A stretch of 64,000 bases of DNA from Rhodanobacter_A agri. Lineage in GTDB: Bacteria; Pseudomonadota; Gammaproteobacteria; Xanthomonadales; Rhodanobacteraceae. Shown here in pieces: positions 61,251 through 64,000 of this stretch. Where the stretch lies: positions 434,001 to 498,000 of the forward strand of contig NZ_JADIKL010000002.1 of the NCBI RefSeq assembly GCF_044904705.1. Reading direction: 5' to 3'. Each line of letters begins with the position of its first letter. Positions within the stretch are counted from its first letter, which is position 1. A program made the translations under genes and the position numbers. A model generated the notes under the pieces. It saw only the letters and a list, made by a program, of their open reading frames with translations. It was not told where the DNA came from and did no database searches.

Positions 61251-63176
61251 GTGAATCATCATTTCTTCCGTTCCAGCCTGATCGCCGCCGCGGTGGTCGG
61301 GGCGCTTTCGCTGTCCGTCGCCGCCGTGGCGCAGGACGCACGCCGCGCCGCGCCGCTCGACCAGCCGTACGACGGCACGCTCACGGTGAACGTGGATCTC
61401 ACCGACGCGGCGAAACGGATGTTCCGCGTGCACGAAACCATCCCGGTGAAGCCGGGGCAGATCACCTTGTTGTATCCGGAATGGATTCCCGGCGAGCACG
61501 CGCCGTCCGGCCCGATCCAGAACGTGGCAGGTCTGGTGGTGACCGCGAACGGCAAGCAGCTGGCATGGCAGCGCGACCTGCGCGACATGTACGCGATCCA
61601 CCTCGACGTGCCGGCGGATGTAAGCCAGCTCGACCTGTCGTTCCAGTTCCTCTCGCCGGGCGACGGCGAAGGCAGCCTGTTCGGCGCCAGCGCCTCGTCC
61701 ACGCCGAACCTGGTGGACATCGAGTTCAACCAGGTGGCGTTCTACCCGGCCGGCTACTACTCGCGCCAGATCCAGATCCAACCCACCGTGCAGCTGCCGG
61801 CCGGCTGGAAGTTCGGCACTGCGCTGCAGGTGGCCAGCCAGAGTGGCGGCACGGTGCAGTTCAAGCCGGTGAGCTTCAACAACTTCGTGGATTCGCCGCT
61901 GATCGCGGGCGAGCACTTCGACCGCGTGGACCTGGCGCCGGGCGCCAAGGTGCCGGTGTACCTCAACGTGGTGGGCGACGGCGCGAAGGACGTCAAGCTC
62001 ACCGACAAGCAGCTGGAGCAGCAGCGCGCGGTGGTGACGCAGACCAACCTGTTGTTCGGCGCGCACCACTACGAGCACTACGATTTCCTGCTCACGCTGT
62101 CCGACCACACCGGCCACTTCGGCCTGGAGCACCACCAGTCCAGCGACGACCGCCTGCCGGCCGACTTCTTCAGCAACGACGACATGCACTTGCTGGCGGG
62201 CAGCTTGATGCCGCACGAATTCGTGCACTCGTGGAACGGCAAGTTCCGCCGCCCGGCCGACCTGTGGACGCCGAACTTCAACGAGAAGATGCAGGACGAC
62301 TTGCTGTGGGTGTACGAGGGCCTCACCGACTACTGGTGCAGCGTGCTCACCGCGCGCGCCGGCCTGTGGACGCCTGAGCAGTTCCGCGACGCGATGGCCG
62401 ACATCGCCGGGTCGATGAGCGAGCAAACCGGCCGCACCTGGCGCTCGCTGCAGGACACCGCCGACGCCGCGCCGCTCACCTACTACGGCGGCGGCGGTTG
62501 GGGCAATTGGCGTCGCGGCACCGACTTCTATCCGGAAGGCCAGCTGCTATGGCTGGACGTGGACACCAAGATCCGCGAGCTGTCCGGCGGCAAGCATTCG
62601 CTGGACGACTTCGCGCATGCCTTCTACGGCATGGAGAACGGCAGCTACGTCACCAAGACCTACACCTTCGACGACGTGGCGAGCACGCTGAACCAGGTGC
62701 AGCCGTTCGACTGGGCGAAGTTCCTGCGCGAGCGGCTGGACTACACCGGCTCCGAGCTGCCCGAGCACGGCATCGCGCGCGGTGGCTGGAAGCTGGTCTA
62801 CACCGACAAGCCCAACAGCGCGACCAAGGCGATGGAGGGCATTCGCCACGGTGCGGATCTCGCTGCATCGATCGGCCTGTCGGCATCCAAGAGCGGCAAC
62901 ATCTACGACGTGCAGTGGAATGGCCCCGCGTTCAAGGCCGGCCTGGTGCCGGGTCTCACCATCGTGGCGGTCGACGGCAAGGATTACTCGCCCGACGCGT
63001 TGAAGGACGCGATCACCGCAGCCAAGACCGGTAGTGCGCCGATCGAATTGCTGGTGAAGAACGTCGACGTGTACAGCACCGTGAAGGTCGACTACCACGG
63101 TGGCCTGCGCTACCCGCACCTGGAGCGGGCCGACGGCAAAGATCTGCTCGGTGCGATCGCCACGGCGCGCAAGTGA
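61251..63176 (+). CDS. M61 family metallopeptidase with PDZ domain
   Basis: A 641-residue exported peptidase. The GTG start gives a signal peptide (SSLIAAAVVGALSLSVAAVA). Order: N-terminal beta domain, gluzincin catalytic domain with H322-E-F-V-H326 (HEFVHSWNGK) and the downstream Glu in VYEGLTDYW, then a C-terminal PDZ domain (about 550-640, WNGPAFKAGLVPGLTIVAVD). M61 enzymes are glycyl aminopeptidases. It would process peptides in the periplasm. An AGGAG-like site precedes the start. Confidence 0.93.
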   Translation: MNHHFFRSSLIAAAVVGALSLSVAAVAQDARRAAPLDQPYDGTLTVNVDLTDAAKRMFRVHETIPVKPGQITLLYPEWIPGEHAPSGPIQNVAGLVVTANGKQLAWQRDLRDMYAIHLDVPADVSQLDLSFQFLSPGDGEGSLFGASASSTPNLVDIEFNQVAFYPAGYYSRQIQIQPTVQLPAGWKFGTALQVASQSGGTVQFKPVSFNNFVDSPLIAGEHFDRVDLAPGAKVPVYLNVVGDGAKDVKLTDKQLEQQRAVVTQTNLLFGAHHYEHYDFLLTLSDHTGHFGLEHHQSSDDRLPADFFSNDDMHLLAGSLMPHEFVHSWNGKFRRPADLWTPNFNEKMQDDLLWVYEGLTDYWCSVLTARAGLWTPEQFRDAMADIAGSMSEQTGRTWRSLQDTADAAPLTYYGGGGWGNWRRGTDFYPEGQLLWLDVDTKIRELSGGKHSLDDFAHAFYGMENGSYVTKTYTFDDVASTLNQVQPFDWAKFLRERLDYTGSELPEHGIARGGWKLVYTDKPNSATKAMEGIRHGADLAASIGLSASKSGNIYDVQWNGPAFKAGLVPGLTIVAVDGKDYSPDALKDAITAAKTGSAPIELLVKNVDVYSTVKVDYHGGLRYPHLERADGKDLLGAIATARK

Positions 63177-63198
63177 CCCGCACCGCAGCCCGAACGAC

Positions 63199-63222
63199 AA
63201 CGGCCGCCCGAGGGCGGCCGTT
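63199..63222. terminator. Hairpin between M61 peptidase and outer membrane protein genes
   Basis: AACGGCCGCC-CGAG-GGCGGCCGTT is a perfect 10-bp stem in the 75-bp gap between convergent genes, with T-rich bases on both sides of the stem. It is a good bidirectional terminator. Confidence 0.75.
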
Positions 63223-63251
63223 GCGTATGCACGGATGACGTGCAGGCTTGT

Positions 63252-63836
63252 TTAGAAGCGATACTCGATCGAGCCCGAGAACGCTGCCACGTTGAGATGG
63301 CTCTGGCCATCGCCGCGGCGGCCGTACAGCAGGTGGTAGTTGTCGTAGTTCACCGCCAGGCTCACGTTGCTGGTGATGTTGTAGCCCACGCCGGCACCGG
63401 CGAACCAGCCGTTGTTCCAGCTCTTGGCACGCTCGCCGCCGTTGCCGATGGTCTCGCCCATGTAGCTCTGCGAGCGCATGTAGCCCGCATGGCCGGTGAC
63501 GAACCAGTTCTGGTAGAAGTCGTACTTGCCGTTCACGCCGACGGTGGCGGCGCGCGGCTTCAGCCAGCTGCTCACGTTGTTGCTGACGTCCTTCGGACGA
63601 CCCAGGTAGACGTAACCGATTTCCGGACCGACGTAGCCGTTCCAGCGCCAGCCGAAGCGCACGTTCTGGAACACGCCGTTGTCGTGGCTGACGTCGGCAC
63701 GGTACCGGGTCTGGCCCAGGTTGCCGGCGACGTAGAAGTTGTCCAGCGGGTTGCTGTCGTCGGCGTGGGCGGCCTGGCTCAGCAGCGGGGACGCGACGAG
63801 GGCGGCCATGGTGGCCGAAAGGAGAAGCTTCTTCAT
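63252..63836 (-). CDS. Outer membrane beta-barrel protein
   Basis: A 194-residue protein with a signal peptide (MKKLLLSATMAALVASPLLS) and alternating aromatic strands characteristic of an eight-stranded OmpA/OmpX-like barrel, ending in the aromatic IEYRF, which is the BAM recognition signal. Strands include YVAGNLGQTRYRADV and NGWFAGAGVGYNITSNVSLA. Function is unknown; it might be a porin-like or adhesin-like surface protein. It is convergent with the peptidase gene. Confidence 0.85.
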   Translation of the reverse strand: MKKLLLSATMAALVASPLLSQAAHADDSNPLDNFYVAGNLGQTRYRADVSHDNGVFQNVRFGWRWNGYVGPEIGYVYLGRPKDVSNNVSSWLKPRAATVGVNGKYDFYQNWFVTGHAGYMRSQSYMGETIGNGGERAKSWNNGWFAGAGVGYNITSNVSLAVNYDNYHLLYGRRGDGQSHLNVAAFSGSIEYRF

Positions 63837-64000
63837 GGGTGACTCCACATCTTTTTGTTGTTCACCGCGGGCTGGGGAACCCGTGGTGCATCGCGCGGGG
63901 ATACGCGAAGGCGCCGACGGTGGCGGCGAAGTCTTGCGCCAAGCTTTCGCTTAACAATCCACCGGGGCGTGCGTTCAGTCTCCGGTGTGGCACGCGGGCG
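63837..64000. promoter_or_regulatory. Upstream region of the outer membrane protein gene
   Basis: 164 bp with no gene before the window edge. A ribosome site (GGAG in the complement near 63841-63845) precedes the start. A promoter should be here but no clear -35/-10 pair is identified. Confidence 0.3.

Overview
The window is high-GC chromosomal DNA from a gammaproteobacterium. The lpt/rpoN/hpf/hprK/rapZ/ptsH/ptsI order, a regulatory PTS without sugar permease, intergenic repeats of the kind common in Xanthomonas relatives, and the overall gene content point to Xanthomonadales, most likely Rhodanobacteraceae (Dyella/Rhodanobacter/Frateuria-like). The placement is an inference from content; no rRNA or tRNA gene, CRISPR array, prophage, integrase or complete insertion sequence is visible.

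Layout. 1-1409: a truncated pirin gene divergent from a LysR regulator. 1410-3837: a scarred accessory insert that carries an alpha/beta hydrolase and a frameshifted GNAT acetyltransferase, punctuated by partial copies of the 3' end of the neighbouring yeiH gene. 3838-5844: yeiH (putative sulfate/anion exporter) divergent from its LysR regulator. 5867-16623: a nine-gene minus-strand operon for hydroxyproline, and probably hydroxyproline-containing peptides: epimerase, three-part dehydrogenase, deaminase, semialdehyde dehydrogenase, M24 peptidase, secreted DUF885 protein and permease. A PAS-AraC regulator is divergent from it.

17513-27813: a long minus-strand block coupling Kdo synthesis and LPS transport (kdsD, kdsC, lptC, lptA, lptB) to rpoN, hpf and the regulatory PTS (hprK, rapZ, an EIIA, ptsH, ptsI). 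On the plus strand are ibaG-like bolA and murA. 29628-41697 holds ordinary housekeeping genes: purN/purM, a perM-like gene and hda, suhB, trmJ, a CorC-like protein, a phosphate transporter with its DUF47 partner, and an alkyltransferase-like protein. A run of five perfect hairpins sits at the end of trmJ, and a CYTH gene appears to have lost its stop codon through a G-run indel.

42369-54027: intracellular PHB depolymerase, a cupin/JmjC-like protein, RDD protein, xerD, dsbC, purL, a small membrane protein, a glycosyltransferase and an EamA exporter. 54835-58518 is the most interesting functional unit: an LTA-synthase-like enzyme, a YhhN lysoplasmalogenase and a fatty-acid-hydroxylase protein resembling animal alkylglycerol monooxygenase, translationally coupled and suggestive of ether-lipid turnover. 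The window closes with an APC permease, a DUF3667 membrane protein, an M61 peptidase and a small outer-membrane beta-barrel. Two related ~600-bp mosaic palindromic elements (41737-42345 and 54118-54706) fill the two largest gene-free gaps.
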